Below, in pieces: positions 47,332-56,003 of a stretch of DNA of 64,000 bases (positions are counted from its first letter, which is position 1; each line of letters opens with the position of its first letter). The notes below the pieces were generated by a model, which was given only the letters and a program-made list of their open reading frames with translations, searched no databases and had not been told where the DNA came from. Both the position numbers and the translations under genes were made by a program. The DNA comes from Pseudoalteromonas arabiensis. Lineage in GTDB: Bacteria; Pseudomonadota; Gammaproteobacteria; Enterobacterales; Alteromonadaceae. Location of the stretch: positions 1 to 64,000 of the forward strand of contig NZ_LRUF01000007.1 in assembly GCF_001550155.1 (NCBI RefSeq), given 5' to 3'.

Positions 47332-48039
47332 TTGACCGACTTTGTTCTTGTTTATTTAATTTTGATTATTGGCGCTTGTCTACAAAGTGTTATTGGCTTT
47401 GGTTTAGGCATGTTATGTGTTCCTGTGCTCTATTGGCTAATGCCAGAGCTAGTGCCTGGACCTATGATTTTGAATGCGCTGTTTTTAACCTCAGTGTTAA
47501 TGATTAAACACCGCGGTGCGATAGACATGAAACAAACGGGTATATCCATCATAGGTGGTGCAGTGGGGGTTATCTTTGCAGCTGTGGTGATGTGGTATGT
47601 CAATGCCAAGCAATATCAGCTATTGCTTGGGGTGAGTATTTTGGTGGTGGTGGCTTTGTCTATCATAGGTATGAAACCGAAAATCTCTACCATCACTAGC
47701 TTGCTTGCGTCAATGTCATCGGGCTTTTTAGGCACCACGACCTCTGCTGGTGGGGCACCGATGGGACTACTTTATCAAGCTGAAGATAAAGACAAAATTA
47801 AAGCGAACCTGAGTGCCTTTTTCGTATTCATAAACCTGTTTGGCATTATTGTACTTATGCTGACAGGCTCTGCCGACATCAGCGATGTGAAGCTGTTTTT
47901 CTTATGTTTGCCTGCAATTTTAACCGGTTGGGGTCTATCTTTTGTGATTAATAATAACCTTAATGAAAAGGCCATTCGCGGCATTATCTTGCTGGTGGCT
48001 GGTTTATCTGGTCTAGCACTTATTTTCATACACAGATAG
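47332..48039 (+). CDS. TauE/SafE-family permease
   Basis: This 235-residue integral membrane protein has about eight helices and the TauE/SafE pattern (GACLQSVIGFGLGMLCVPVLYWLMP; MSSGFLGTTTSAGGAPMGLLYQ). The family moves anions such as sulfonates, sulfite or organic acids. The TTG start at 47332 is supported by an AGGAAGGTGG stretch (47313-47322); no ATG fits the first helix. It lies between a sugar dehydrogenase-like and a lactonase-like gene, so a sugar acid is a reasonable cargo, in either direction. This is inference. Confidence 0.82.
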   Translation: MTDFVLVYLILIIGACLQSVIGFGLGMLCVPVLYWLMPELVPGPMILNALFLTSVLMIKHRGAIDMKQTGISIIGGAVGVIFAAVVMWYVNAKQYQLLLGVSILVVVALSIIGMKPKISTITSLLASMSSGFLGTTTSAGGAPMGLLYQAEDKDKIKANLSAFFVFINLFGIIVLMLTGSADISDVKLFFLCLPAILTGWGLSFVINNNLNEKAIRGIILLVAGLSGLALIFIHR

Positions 48040-48066
48040 AATAAGAATAGTTCCGCTGTTCGTGTA

Positions 48067-48951
48067 ATGAAGCCTATGCTCGATGACACCATTAAAATAA
48101 TCATTTCTAGCCAGTGCCAATTGGGCGAAGGTGCCTACTTTGCAAAAGCGCATAACTGCTTATTTTGGGTCGATATTTTAGGGCAACGCTTATTTCGTTT
48201 AGATTGCCAATCGATGCGAGTTAGCCAGTTTACCATGCCAGAACCTATTTGTTGGGTAATGGAAACCGAGCAAGGCGGTCTGGTGGCAGGCTTTGCGAGA
48301 GGCATCTATAAACTTAACAGTGAAAACTTTAGCCGTGAATTACTTTTTTTAATTGACCACGAACCCTCACAAAACCGTTTAAACGATGGTAAAACGTCTC
48401 GCCAAGGCTTTGGCTTTTTTGGCTCAATGGACTCTCAAGAGCAAAGCAATAGTGGCAAGTTATATCGTTTTGGTCATGGCCAGGCTCCGACAGCCGTTGA
48501 TCATGACTACACTATTAGTAATGGCCCTGCGGTAAGTAAAAATGGTCAGTTTCTATATTCTACAGACTCAGATAAACAAACAATCTACCGCTTTACTCTG
48601 AGTGAGCAAGGTGAGCTTGCTGATAAAAAAGAGTTTATTCGCTTTACTGAGAATATGGGTTTTCCAGATGGCATGACCGTGGATAGCGAGGAGCATTTGT
48701 GGGTTGCCGCGTGGAATGGCTATGGCGTTTATCGTTTTGCACCAACGGGTGAGCAGGTGCAGTTTATTCGCTTGCCCGCACCACGTGTTACCAGTGTCGC
48801 CTTTGTTGGCGAAGAGCTCACACATTTAGCTGTGACCACTGCGACAGTTGGCCTTGAAGACTCTGTACTCGCTGATTACCCGCACAGTGGTGGCGTATTT
48901 ATACTTGAGCCTGGCGTTAAAGGGATTGCTGAAACGCCCTTAAAGCTATAG
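48067..48951 (+). CDS. SMP-30/gluconolactonase-family sugar lactonase
   Basis: This 294-residue six-bladed propeller enzyme opens sugar lactones. Family marks are the N-terminal metal Glu in CQLGEGAYF, FWVDILGQRLFRLD, NRLNDGKTSRQGFGFFGSMD, and the metal-binding Asp in GFPDGMTVDSEEHLWVAAWNG. The ATG at 48067 is used; ATG 48076 is an alternative. With the SDR it could make a sugar acid (for example arabinonate) from an aldose. No dehydratase or aldolase follows, so the product might be exported, signal to the GntR regulator, or be handled elsewhere. It overlaps the convergent LysR gene by 6 bp. Confidence 0.88.
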   Translation: MKPMLDDTIKIIISSQCQLGEGAYFAKAHNCLFWVDILGQRLFRLDCQSMRVSQFTMPEPICWVMETEQGGLVAGFARGIYKLNSENFSRELLFLIDHEPSQNRLNDGKTSRQGFGFFGSMDSQEQSNSGKLYRFGHGQAPTAVDHDYTISNGPAVSKNGQFLYSTDSDKQTIYRFTLSEQGELADKKEFIRFTENMGFPDGMTVDSEEHLWVAAWNGYGVYRFAPTGEQVQFIRLPAPRVTSVAFVGEELTHLAVTTATVGLEDSVLADYPHSGGVFILEPGVKGIAETPLKL

Positions 48952-49833
48952 GTTTTCCATTACTTGATAACGCAATTCGCCAAGAAATGCCCGCGCTGCT
49001 GGGCCCAATTTGTCACCATCTTTAAAGAGCAAATGTAACTTAGCGCTGCGGCTACTGTTATGGGTTAAATTAAGTGCTTTCATTTGCCCCGTAGCAAGTT
49101 GCTTTTCGATCGCTATTTTTGGTAACCATGCAAAGCCAAGGCCATTACTAATCATATCAATCGAAGTGCGCATATGAGTAACCGTCCAGCGCTGATCGGC
49201 ACCTAACCAGCCACCATCTTGTTTGTGTTTATTGGCTGAATCGCGAACAACAATTTGTCGGTGTGACTTTAAATCTTCAAGTGTGATTACGCGGTCTATC
49301 CCATGCAAAGGATGATCAGGGTGCGCCACGGCAATAAATTCGATATCGCATAACTCTTCGTGAAAGTTTGCTGCGATTGGAAAGCCAGTAATGGCAATAT
49401 CAACCTGATCATTTTCGAGCAATTCATTACCCCCCATCAGCACAGACTCATGGAGTTCAATGCGCAGTTGTGGGTATTGTGAAGAGGTGTCGTTAAGCAC
49501 TTTATAAAGCAACTGCTGTGGAAAAATAGCATCCACAGCAATGCGTAACTTGCTTTCGATGCCTTCACCTAAAGTTTGGCCTATGGCTTCAACTTTTGCG
49601 GCTTCATCAAGTAAGTAATTAGCGCGGCGCAGCATCATTTCACCAGCTTCAGTGAGCACGGTTTTGCGGCCTTGAATGCTGAATAATTTTACATTAAGTG
49701 TCGATTCAATCTTGCCAACCGCATTATGAATACTCGATTGGCTTTTATGAATACCTTGCGAGGCTTGGTTAAAGCCACCAAATTCAACAACAGCACGAAA
49801 CATGCGCCACTGTTCTAGCGTAATTCTTAGCAT
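48946..49833 (-). CDS. LysR-family transcriptional regulator
   Basis: This 295-residue regulator has an N-terminal helix-turn-helix (about 5-65; FGGFNQASQGIHKSQSSIHNAVGKIE) and a periplasmic-binding-like effector domain (about 90-290). It ends convergently with the lactonase gene, sharing 6 bp. Its target cannot be read from the sequence. Confidence 0.93.
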   Translation of the reverse strand: MLRITLEQWRMFRAVVEFGGFNQASQGIHKSQSSIHNAVGKIESTLNVKLFSIQGRKTVLTEAGEMMLRRANYLLDEAAKVEAIGQTLGEGIESKLRIAVDAIFPQQLLYKVLNDTSSQYPQLRIELHESVLMGGNELLENDQVDIAITGFPIAANFHEELCDIEFIAVAHPDHPLHGIDRVITLEDLKSHRQIVVRDSANKHKQDGGWLGADQRWTVTHMRTSIDMISNGLGFAWLPKIAIEKQLATGQMKALNLTHNSSRSAKLHLLFKDGDKLGPAARAFLGELRYQVMENL

Positions 49834-50015
49834 GAGGTTCCTTTGCTAGAGCGGTTGCCTAAAATAGTATCTATAAAGTGTAAAAAGTTTACTTTTCGTT
49901 GTTTAACGCCTAATTAAACACCACGTTAGCTTTAAGCGTCTAGTGCGCTTAATAAACTGATTGGCATCATCTTAGCTGTCATTGACTGAGCTGGCGACTA
50001 ATTTGAATTATTATT

Positions 50016-50059
50016 AGAAAGACAGTAGCTGCGAGCGCGCAGTTGACTACAGTCTTTCT
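50016..50059. other. Structured 44-nt inverted repeat in the LysR/DUF4198 spacer
   Basis: Outer stem 50016-50023 with 50052-50059, middle stem gtag/ctac, inner stem ctgcg/cgcag around an agcg loop, with one mismatch and a 4-nt bulge. It lies in the 266-bp gene-free spacer. It may be the 3' structure of the DUF4198 operon or part of a small RNA. A second short hairpin (50071-50090) lies nearer the DUF4198 stop. Confidence 0.4.
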
Positions 50060-50099
50060 AGAAAATAGCATTAGGCCAATTAAGGCCTAATTGAGTGGA

Positions 50100-50942
50100 T
50101 TATTCAGGGGCAACTTCAAGCGTTGTAAATAATGCATAGCGCACACTATCGATGTCTGCTTCTGTTGGCTTTTGATCAACAGATGCTTCAATCAGATACA
50201 TATCTGCGTGGGCGAATGTCACCGTAAAGAAGCCTTTTTTATCGGTTGTTACTTTAACTTCGTCACGCTCATTACGGTAGCGCGCACTACCACGCACAAT
50301 TGCAAGCTCAACGTCAGCAGCTGGTTTGCCATCCATTAATAATTGGAACTTAGCTTCTTCACCAGCAAATAGATCGTTTGGGTGAGTCGGGCCTGAAATT
50401 TCTAAACCTTGCCCAAGCAATGTTGGCTTAGAAGTACCATTACGGCTTACAAAAGTATCAACCGTTGCGATAGATTTTACAGTGCGTACATCGGTTGCGC
50501 CTGCTGGTAGGTCTGCTTCTTTTTTACCTGCGAACACACGACCGCGATTGCCATCTTTGTCTTTATAGAAAGTCATTAGCATTGGCTTTTGCTGCATAGC
50601 AATATGGTAAGTACCGTCTTGAGATAAACTCACTGCTGCTGAGTTTTTGCGTTTTAAGTAGTATGCACGAATCGTTTCTTCAACCGGCTTGCCATTTGGA
50701 GCAAGGGCAATTAATAAATTGTCGTCATACTCTGCGCCTTTTTGTTTTGGGCGATATGCTTTATCTGGGCTAAACAACTCATTCGAAATACTGGCATCGA
50801 TCATCACATAGTGAGTTTTCTCACCTGATAAAGAAGTGTGAGATGGCATTAACCAACGGGCGTGTGCTTGTGCATAGCCAGAGGCAAGTGCAGTAAAGGT
50901 TACTGCGCCGATCAGCGCCGTTTTTAATAATTTTAATTTCAT
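50100..50942 (-). CDS. DUF4198 domain protein, periplasmic
   Basis: This 280-residue protein has a signal peptide (cut after AQA) followed by HARWLMPSHTSLSGEKTHYVMIDASISNELF, the hallmark of the DUF4198 family. The domain is a pair of Ig-like beta-sandwiches; members occur in nickel, cobalt or iron uptake loci. It is the last gene of an operon after DUF2271 and PepSY genes. The Fur-like box in front of the operon suggests iron control. Metal or haem handling in the periplasm is inferred; the exact role is unknown. Confidence 0.85.
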   Translation of the reverse strand: MKLKLLKTALIGAVTFTALASGYAQAHARWLMPSHTSLSGEKTHYVMIDASISNELFSPDKAYRPKQKGAEYDDNLLIALAPNGKPVEETIRAYYLKRKNSAAVSLSQDGTYHIAMQQKPMLMTFYKDKDGNRGRVFAGKKEADLPAGATDVRTVKSIATVDTFVSRNGTSKPTLLGQGLEISGPTHPNDLFAGEEAKFQLLMDGKPAADVELAIVRGSARYRNERDEVKVTTDKKGFFTVTFAHADMYLIEASVDQKPTEADIDSVRYALFTTLEVAPE

Positions 50943-50951
50943 TGTTTGTCC

Positions 50952-51452
50952 TTAATTACTGGTAATGGTAACAAAGCTAGTCGCGAACTCTTTTTCGCCT
51001 TTAATTGTGACTTTGCCGTCTTTCGTTAAGTCGATTTCAACGCGGGTGTAATCTCGGCCACCTTCTTCACGCACAACTTCGACATTAAGCAGGTAGCTAC
51101 CAGGTTTAACTGGGTTGCCCTTTAAATCTTTACCTTGCCATTCAATGGTGTAAGTACCTGGGCGTTTTGTTGCACCCGTCACACCATCAAAGTTGTCGTT
51201 GCTACGACCTGCTTTTCGCCACCATTGACGTAAGTCTTTAAACCATTCAGCTTTTTCGACCCAAAGTGCAATAGTGGTAACGTGTTTACGTTCAGGTGTT
51301 TCTAGCCATAGCGCCACGTAAGGGCGATGATATGGGGAAACATCTAGCTCAGGTAAGGTAAATTCAACGGTTAGGTTGGGAGCTTTTGCAAAGCTCAGTG
51401 GGCTGAATAAACAGCCAATTAGTAGAGCAACGAGTAAGTGGGCTTTTTTCAT
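50952..51452 (-). CDS. DUF2271 domain protein, periplasmic
   Basis: This 166-residue secreted protein has a signal peptide (cut after SFA, near residue 22). The body has VEFTLPELDVSPYHRPYVALWLET, ALWVEKAEWFKDLRQWWRKAGR and DGVTGATKRPGTYTIEWQGKDLKGN, matching DUF2271, a flagellin-hook-like/Ig-like fold family. It starts one base from the stop of the upstream PepSY gene and is 9 bp from the DUF4198 gene, so the three are one operon. Function is unknown. Confidence 0.85.
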   Translation of the reverse strand: MKKAHLLVALLIGCLFSPLSFAKAPNLTVEFTLPELDVSPYHRPYVALWLETPERKHVTTIALWVEKAEWFKDLRQWWRKAGRSNDNFDGVTGATKRPGTYTIEWQGKDLKGNPVKPGSYLLNVEVVREEGGRDYTRVEIDLTKDGKVTIKGEKEFATSFVTITSN

Positions 51453-52084
51453 TAAGATACTCCTTTAAGTTGAGGCACCCAAACTAGATAAATAACCAAA
51501 GGCGTGGCAACACCAAGAAGCGTTAACCACAGGCCTGCGGCACGTTTTTTACGGTTTTGAAAGAGAATAATTAATCCGGTGATAGCAAACAGAATCATCA
51601 AAACAGCTGAGATATCAATCACCCAGCTCCATGCTTCGCCGGTATGGCGGCCTTTGTGTAAGTCGCCAATCAGACTCATAAAGCCACCGATTTGATAATC
51701 AATATTAAGCTCACCGGTTTGAAAATCGATTTCGGCGTAGGCAAAGCCGGCCGGAAGCGGGTAGTCGAGCATTACTAACGCATCTTCTTTTTCCCATTCA
51801 ATGCTTTTTACATTGCTGAGTGAAAACTCCTGCTGCATGTAATCTTCTATCTCGGGATAGAGGCTCGGTAAGGTATCGAGATTTGCTTGTGCTTTTTCAA
51901 AGAGTTCAGCAGAGATTAGTCGTTGGCTTTGCCCGTTTTGCTTGTCGTTTTCTAACCAATCAACATGATTAAGGATGATACCGCTAACACAAAAAAGAAT
52001 GAGCAAAAAGAACAGTGCAGTTGAAAGGTATATATGCAAAGCACGACTTACGCTATAAAACGTGCGCTTATTAATAGAAAACAT
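51452..52084 (-). CDS. PepSY-associated membrane protein
   Basis: This 210-residue protein has an N-terminal helix (about 18-38, ALHIYLSTALFFLLILFCVSGIILNH), a periplasmic PepSY-like middle, and two more helices near the end (WVIDISAVLMILFAITGLIILFQNRKK and a final segment). It matches PepSY-associated TM proteins, often found with iron-siderophore reductases. First gene of the operon with DUF2271 and DUF4198. It may hold an inner-membrane redox role in metal release, but the haem ligands of such proteins cannot be proven here. Confidence 0.85.
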   Translation of the reverse strand: MFSINKRTFYSVSRALHIYLSTALFFLLILFCVSGIILNHVDWLENDKQNGQSQRLISAELFEKAQANLDTLPSLYPEIEDYMQQEFSLSNVKSIEWEKEDALVMLDYPLPAGFAYAEIDFQTGELNIDYQIGGFMSLIGDLHKGRHTGEAWSWVIDISAVLMILFAITGLIILFQNRKKRAAGLWLTLLGVATPLVIYLVWVPQLKGVS

Positions 52085-52115
52085 AAAACAGGCTATTCGT
52101 TAAATATATGGGCAT

Positions 52116-52134
52116 GATAATGATTTGTATTTAC
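52116..52134. promoter_or_regulatory. Fur-like box
   Basis: gataatgatttgtatttac matches the classical 19-bp Fur consensus GATAATGATAATCATTATC at 13 of 19, with the first nine bases exact. It lies 32 bp before the PepSY gene start. Confidence 0.55.
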
Positions 52135-52170
52135 TATAACAAGTAGGTTTACGTTCTTTACATTTGTGTT

Positions 52171-52668
52171 TTAGAAGTGAATCGCTAAGTAAGCTATTAT
52201 GGCGAGTTGTGATGAAATCAAGCAAGCAAGTAGTGTCAAGCGGACTTGCGAAGAAATGGTTATTCGAAGAAGTGGTAATTTATTCGGGGCTGATGGACGG
52301 TTTATTAGATAACCCAATACGCCTATTTCAATAACGGCAACTAAATACATAACCCAAACCGGCGCTGCGCTTTGTAATAAAAATATATAACCTAGTGCCA
52401 TACCAAAAGCAGCTAAAAACTTAGCACGGGTTGGTACTATTTTGTGCTCTTGCCAGTGTCTAAGTGACTCTCCGTATCGGGGGTGATTTAGGAGCCAAGC
52501 AGAAAGTTTGGGCGAAGAACGTGTAAAGCAAGCTAAAGCTAAAATAAAGAAAATTGTTGTCGGCATGACAGGCAAAGCAATACCTATGATACCAAGCGCT
52601 ACCATTAATAGACCAACCGCTTGATAGCAGCTGTTTTTGGATGCAGTTAATACAGCTTTTACATTCAT
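52171..52668 (-). CDS. DUF454 (YbaN-type) membrane protein
   Basis: A protein of about 165 residues with roughly four to five hydrophobic helices. The motif GIIGIALPVMPTTIFFILALACFTRSSPKLSAWLLNHPRYGESLRHWQEHKIVPTRAK is diagnostic of the DUF454/YbaN family, inner-membrane proteins of unknown function that often neighbour haem or iron genes. The ATG at 52668 is chosen; a TTG at 52695 extends the frame but lacks support. It lies upstream of the PepSY operon on the same strand, but the Fur-like box lies between them. Confidence 0.85.
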   Translation of the reverse strand: MNVKAVLTASKNSCYQAVGLLMVALGIIGIALPVMPTTIFFILALACFTRSSPKLSAWLLNHPRYGESLRHWQEHKIVPTRAKFLAAFGMALGYIFLLQSAAPVWVMYLVAVIEIGVLGYLINRPSAPNKLPLLRITISSQVRLTLLACLISSQLAIIAYLAIHF

Positions 52669-52798
52669 AAATAGAGTTAAGCCAGAACAGTTCAAAAAAG
52701 CAAATGCTTGTTAATCACCTTTTTACCTTACTTTTTAACTTTAGCCTAGCTTAGATTTTTTAGCGAATTGTGTCTCTATCCAACAGGATACTTAGTAA

Positions 52799-52823
52799 AA
52801 ACCCAGTTAAAAAATTGGGCTTT
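52799..52823 (-). terminator. Probable terminator of the porin gene
   Basis: A 7-bp stem with one mismatch around a short A-rich loop, with a U tract on the minus strand, lies downstream of the porin stop at 52850. Confidence 0.6.
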
Positions 52824-52849
52824 AATATTTCATTTACTACCAGTGGTTA

Positions 52850-54175
52850 CTAGAAGTAATAACCGATGTTGATATTGAAGCGAGTTTCAGTCTCGTCGCT
52901 GTCACCAGCAACTGAGCCGCCTACAAATGGCTGATTTTTCGCTTGAACAAAATCAAAGTAGGTGAACAAGCCACCTGCTGCAACAGATACCCCAGTTACA
53001 TTCATCCAAGTATCGGCGCTATTGTCTGACTTGTCATAAATAATGCCGTAGTCATTGTAAAACTGTAAGTCTGTAACAGGACCCCACTCGACAGGGAGGC
53101 TGTAGGCAATGTTGGCATTAGTCATGGTTGCTTCAGCTGCGATACTATCGTAAAAAGCATAGGCTCCTACCGCCATACGATTTACATTATCAATATCGTA
53201 ATTATATTCACCATGTTGCAGTTGGAAGTTCCACGGGCCGATAGTACTATTTAAATGCACTGCCCAAGCATAGTAGTCACCGGCACGGTCTTCACCATCG
53301 TGTAGGCCACCAGACAGGGCTGATATACCTAGCTCTGTTTTGCCACCCTCATGCTCAAAGTGATAGCCGTAACGACCAGAGAAAGTGTTGTATTCACCAA
53401 TGGCATTGCCTGGCTCGGCATAAATACCTTCGTCTGCTGAACGGAAACCAACTACATCGTATGAGTAGCGATCGCTGCGGTCATCAACATAACCGTCGAC
53501 ACCACCTAGCTCATCATTTTTGAAAAAGCCAAGATCAATCTGCCAGTTATCGGCAATTTTTCGTTTGAATAGCACACCTAAATCGTGATCATCTTCCAGA
53601 CCCACATAATAGGTTGTGCCAAAGAAGTAGTTGTGTGAATTATATGGCCAGTTACCAAAAGGAACTTTGGTAATACCTGCCTGCACTTGCCAGTCTTCGG
53701 CAAAGTCGTAGGCTGCATAGGCATATTTAACTGCTGTCATGTAGTCAAAGAAACGAATTTCAGCATTTAGTTGCACATCACCGACATCCCCTGAAAAATT
53801 CAGTCTGAAGATATCGAAGTCGAAGTCACCGCCACGGTTTTTGTTACCGTCATCATACGAGGTATAGCTGTAGTTTGTTCGCACAGCGCCACCAACATGA
53901 ATACCAGATTCTTTTTTGTCTGATACGGTTTCAACAGCAGCTGTTTGCTCCTCAAGTTGCTTTTGTTGCCTTGCAACCTGTGCATCAATTTGTGCTTGTT
54001 TATCGGCTTGTTGCTGCGATTTTTCCTCGGCAGCATCCAGCTTGCTCTGTAGTTGCTGCATTTGCTCTTTAAGTAATTGCAGCTGTTTTTGAAGATCATC
54101 TATTTCAGATGCCTGACTAAGACTTGAAGTAGTGCCCAAGGCGATTGCGAGGGCTAACTTTGAAAGTTTAAGCAT
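52850..54175 (-). CDS. Outer-membrane porin with N-terminal coiled coil, OprO/OprP-like
   Basis: This 441-residue protein has a signal peptide (cut after SQA, near residue 22). A coiled coil of about 60 residues rich in Gln/Lys/Glu (IDDLQKQLQLLKEQMQQLQSKLDAAEEK) follows, then a beta-barrel ending in Phe. The barrel resembles the phosphate-selective porin O/P group (IRFFDYMTAVKYAYAAYDFAEDWQVQAGITKVPFG). The coiled coil probably trimerises the porin or ties it to the cell wall. The ATG at 54175 is chosen as the signal start. It follows a MarR regulator gene on the same strand by 106 bp. The substrate is unknown; no pho genes are near. Confidence 0.85.
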   Translation of the reverse strand: MLKLSKLALAIALGTTSSLSQASEIDDLQKQLQLLKEQMQQLQSKLDAAEEKSQQQADKQAQIDAQVARQQKQLEEQTAAVETVSDKKESGIHVGGAVRTNYSYTSYDDGNKNRGGDFDFDIFRLNFSGDVGDVQLNAEIRFFDYMTAVKYAYAAYDFAEDWQVQAGITKVPFGNWPYNSHNYFFGTTYYVGLEDDHDLGVLFKRKIADNWQIDLGFFKNDELGGVDGYVDDRSDRYSYDVVGFRSADEGIYAEPGNAIGEYNTFSGRYGYHFEHEGGKTELGISALSGGLHDGEDRAGDYYAWAVHLNSTIGPWNFQLQHGEYNYDIDNVNRMAVGAYAFYDSIAAEATMTNANIAYSLPVEWGPVTDLQFYNDYGIIYDKSDNSADTWMNVTGVSVAAGGLFTYFDFVQAKNQPFVGGSVAGDSDETETRFNINIGYYF

Positions 54176-54281
54176 GATTTTCGCTAGTGTTGGAATGGGT
54201 ACTATTAGCATAGTTGATATTCACACTTAACCCAAGGGGAGCCATAAAAAATTAATATTAATCAACCAGTTTTGCAGTTGA

Positions 54282-54767
54282 TTATTGTGATTCGAGAGAT
54301 TTTGTTATGGCGCCAACTTCTAATAGCGGTGAAGCATCAAGCTGATCAGCATCCATCATTGCTGCAATACGCTGCATTGATGAAAGCAATAAGCTTTGCT
54401 CCCACTCTTCAAGGGCTGAAAATTTTTCTATGAAATGCTCTTGTAATGGCTGAGGAGCCTGCTCTAAAAGTGCTTTGCCTTTTTCTGTTAAATACAAGCT
54501 GACGCGACGCTTATCCATTTGACTGCGCACACGGGTGATAAGCTCTCTATTTTCAATTCGATCAAGAATATTGGTCACAGTTGCTGGACTTAAGTTGACG
54601 TTTTGAGCAATACGACTTGCTGTGATGCCGTCTGTTTGTGCCACTTCATTCATGATAAGTAATTGCGGGCCTGTTAACCCAGACGTTTTGTTGAGCTGCT
54701 TAGAGTGCAGATCGATTGCTCTGATTACTTTACGTAATGACACAAGTAGTTCGTCATACTTTTGCAT
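54282..54767 (-). CDS. MarR-family transcriptional regulator
   Basis: This 161-residue winged-helix regulator has the MarR core (LLIMNEVAQTDGITASRIAQNVNLSPATVTNILDRIENRELITRVRSQMDKRRVSLYLTEKG), including the DxRxxxLxLTxxG wing. MarR dimers usually sense small phenolics or oxidants. The downstream porin gene on the same strand is a plausible target. Confidence 0.93.
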   Translation of the reverse strand: MQKYDELLVSLRKVIRAIDLHSKQLNKTSGLTGPQLLIMNEVAQTDGITASRIAQNVNLSPATVTNILDRIENRELITRVRSQMDKRRVSLYLTEKGKALLEQAPQPLQEHFIEKFSALEEWEQSLLLSSMQRIAAMMDADQLDASPLLEVGAITKSLESQ

Positions 54768-55097
54768 GTTTTTGTCTCTTTAAAGGCGGCCTAGAACGAC
54801 CGAAGCCGCGAAATATTACACATCAAATAAATTGAGTTCAAATAATTTGTGGCTATGTTTACTATAAATAACCTAATTTTCAGAGGGAATTTTTATTTGA
54901 GTAGTAATTAAATCTCGCTTGGTGTATCACATAATAATGTAGATGTTCTTTATAATTAAATAGCGCTTTTCGTCTGCACACGCACAAAGTAGTAAACAAT
55001 TTCATCAAATAACTAAATATTATTTACTAACTACTATGGCTTTGGGTATGGTGGGGTTATTTAACGATTTCTTTTCTTTCATTTAATGGGACGAATT
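54768..55097. other. Gene-free divergent spacer
   Basis: About 330 AT-rich bases between the MarR gene and the mutarotase gene, divergent. No coding frame, clear operator or hairpin was recognised. Promoters for both genes are expected here. Confidence 0.6.
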
Positions 55098-55949
55098 ATG
55101 AAGCTATCGCCATCAGTTACGATTGAGCAAAGTGAGACTGGCCTTGAGTTTATTAAAGTAGCCAGTGAGTTTTGTGATGCCACTATCTTTTTGCAAGGTG
55201 CGCAAATTACAGAGTTTACACCGACAGGTAAAAAGCCATTACTGTGGGTTTCTCAGCAGGAAGATTATCAAGAAGGTAAGGGCGTTCGTGGTGGTATTCC
55301 AATTTGTTGGCCGTGGTTTGGTGTGAGCCAAAATGAAGGCTGGCCTGCTCATGGTGTTGCTCGTACGGGACTTTGGCGTGCTGAACAGGTGAAAGAAGAG
55401 GAAAACTCGATCTACATCAGCCTGTCATTGCCAATGAATCAAATTGATGAAAAGTATTGGCCACACAAAACTAAATTATTGGTGGAATTTATTTTATCAA
55501 CGAGTTTAGAAGTGCGTTTAACAACAACTAACCTTGATAATGAAACACTTAATTTTACACAGGCATTACATACTTATTTCCCAACGCCTGCGATTGAAGA
55601 AACTAAAGTTGATGGTTTACAGGGCTCTAAATATATAGAATTCGGTGAAGGTCCATTTGAGCAACATGATTTGGTTTCATTTGCTCGTGAAACCGACATG
55701 GTTTATACCCAAGCACAAGATACACAACGCATCATTACGCCAGATGGGATCATTGAAGTAAGCCGAGAAAATTCACGGTCATGTGTGTTATGGAACCCGT
55801 GGATTGATAAATCAAAAAGGCTATCTAATTTTGCCGATGATGAATATCACGTGATGTTGTGTTTAGAAGCCGCCAATGTACTTGAAGATAGCGTTGAGTT
55901 AGCGCCGGGTGACAAGCATACACTTGTCACTTCTCTTCGCTGGGTATAA
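55098..55949 (+). CDS. yeaD: D-hexose-6-phosphate mutarotase
   Basis: This 283-residue galactose-mutarotase-like enzyme has the YeaD signature GVRGGIPICWPWFG and AHGVARTGLWR. A catalytic His lies in ALHTYFPTP and a Glu near the end (VMLCLEAAN). YeaD-type proteins interconvert anomers of glucose-6-phosphate and similar sugars in the cytoplasm. No signal peptide is present, unlike the mutarotase at 22702. The ATG at 55098 follows GGGACG; the in-frame ATG at 55086 is less supported. It stands as a single gene, followed by a hairpin at 55969-55988. Confidence 0.9.
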   Translation: MKLSPSVTIEQSETGLEFIKVASEFCDATIFLQGAQITEFTPTGKKPLLWVSQQEDYQEGKGVRGGIPICWPWFGVSQNEGWPAHGVARTGLWRAEQVKEEENSIYISLSLPMNQIDEKYWPHKTKLLVEFILSTSLEVRLTTTNLDNETLNFTQALHTYFPTPAIEETKVDGLQGSKYIEFGEGPFEQHDLVSFARETDMVYTQAQDTQRIITPDGIIEVSRENSRSCVLWNPWIDKSKRLSNFADDEYHVMLCLEAANVLEDSVELAPGDKHTLVTSLRWV

Positions 55950-55968
55950 AAAGTACCGAGTATAAGTA

Positions 55969-55988
55969 AGGCCAGTTAAGACTGGCCT
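55969..55988 (+). terminator. Short hairpin after the mutarotase gene
   Basis: An 8-bp perfect stem (55969-55976 with 55981-55988) with a 4-nt loop but no T tract. The ribosome site of the next gene follows closely, so it may attenuate. Confidence 0.45.
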
Positions 55989-56003
55989 GAACAAGGAACG
56001 ATC

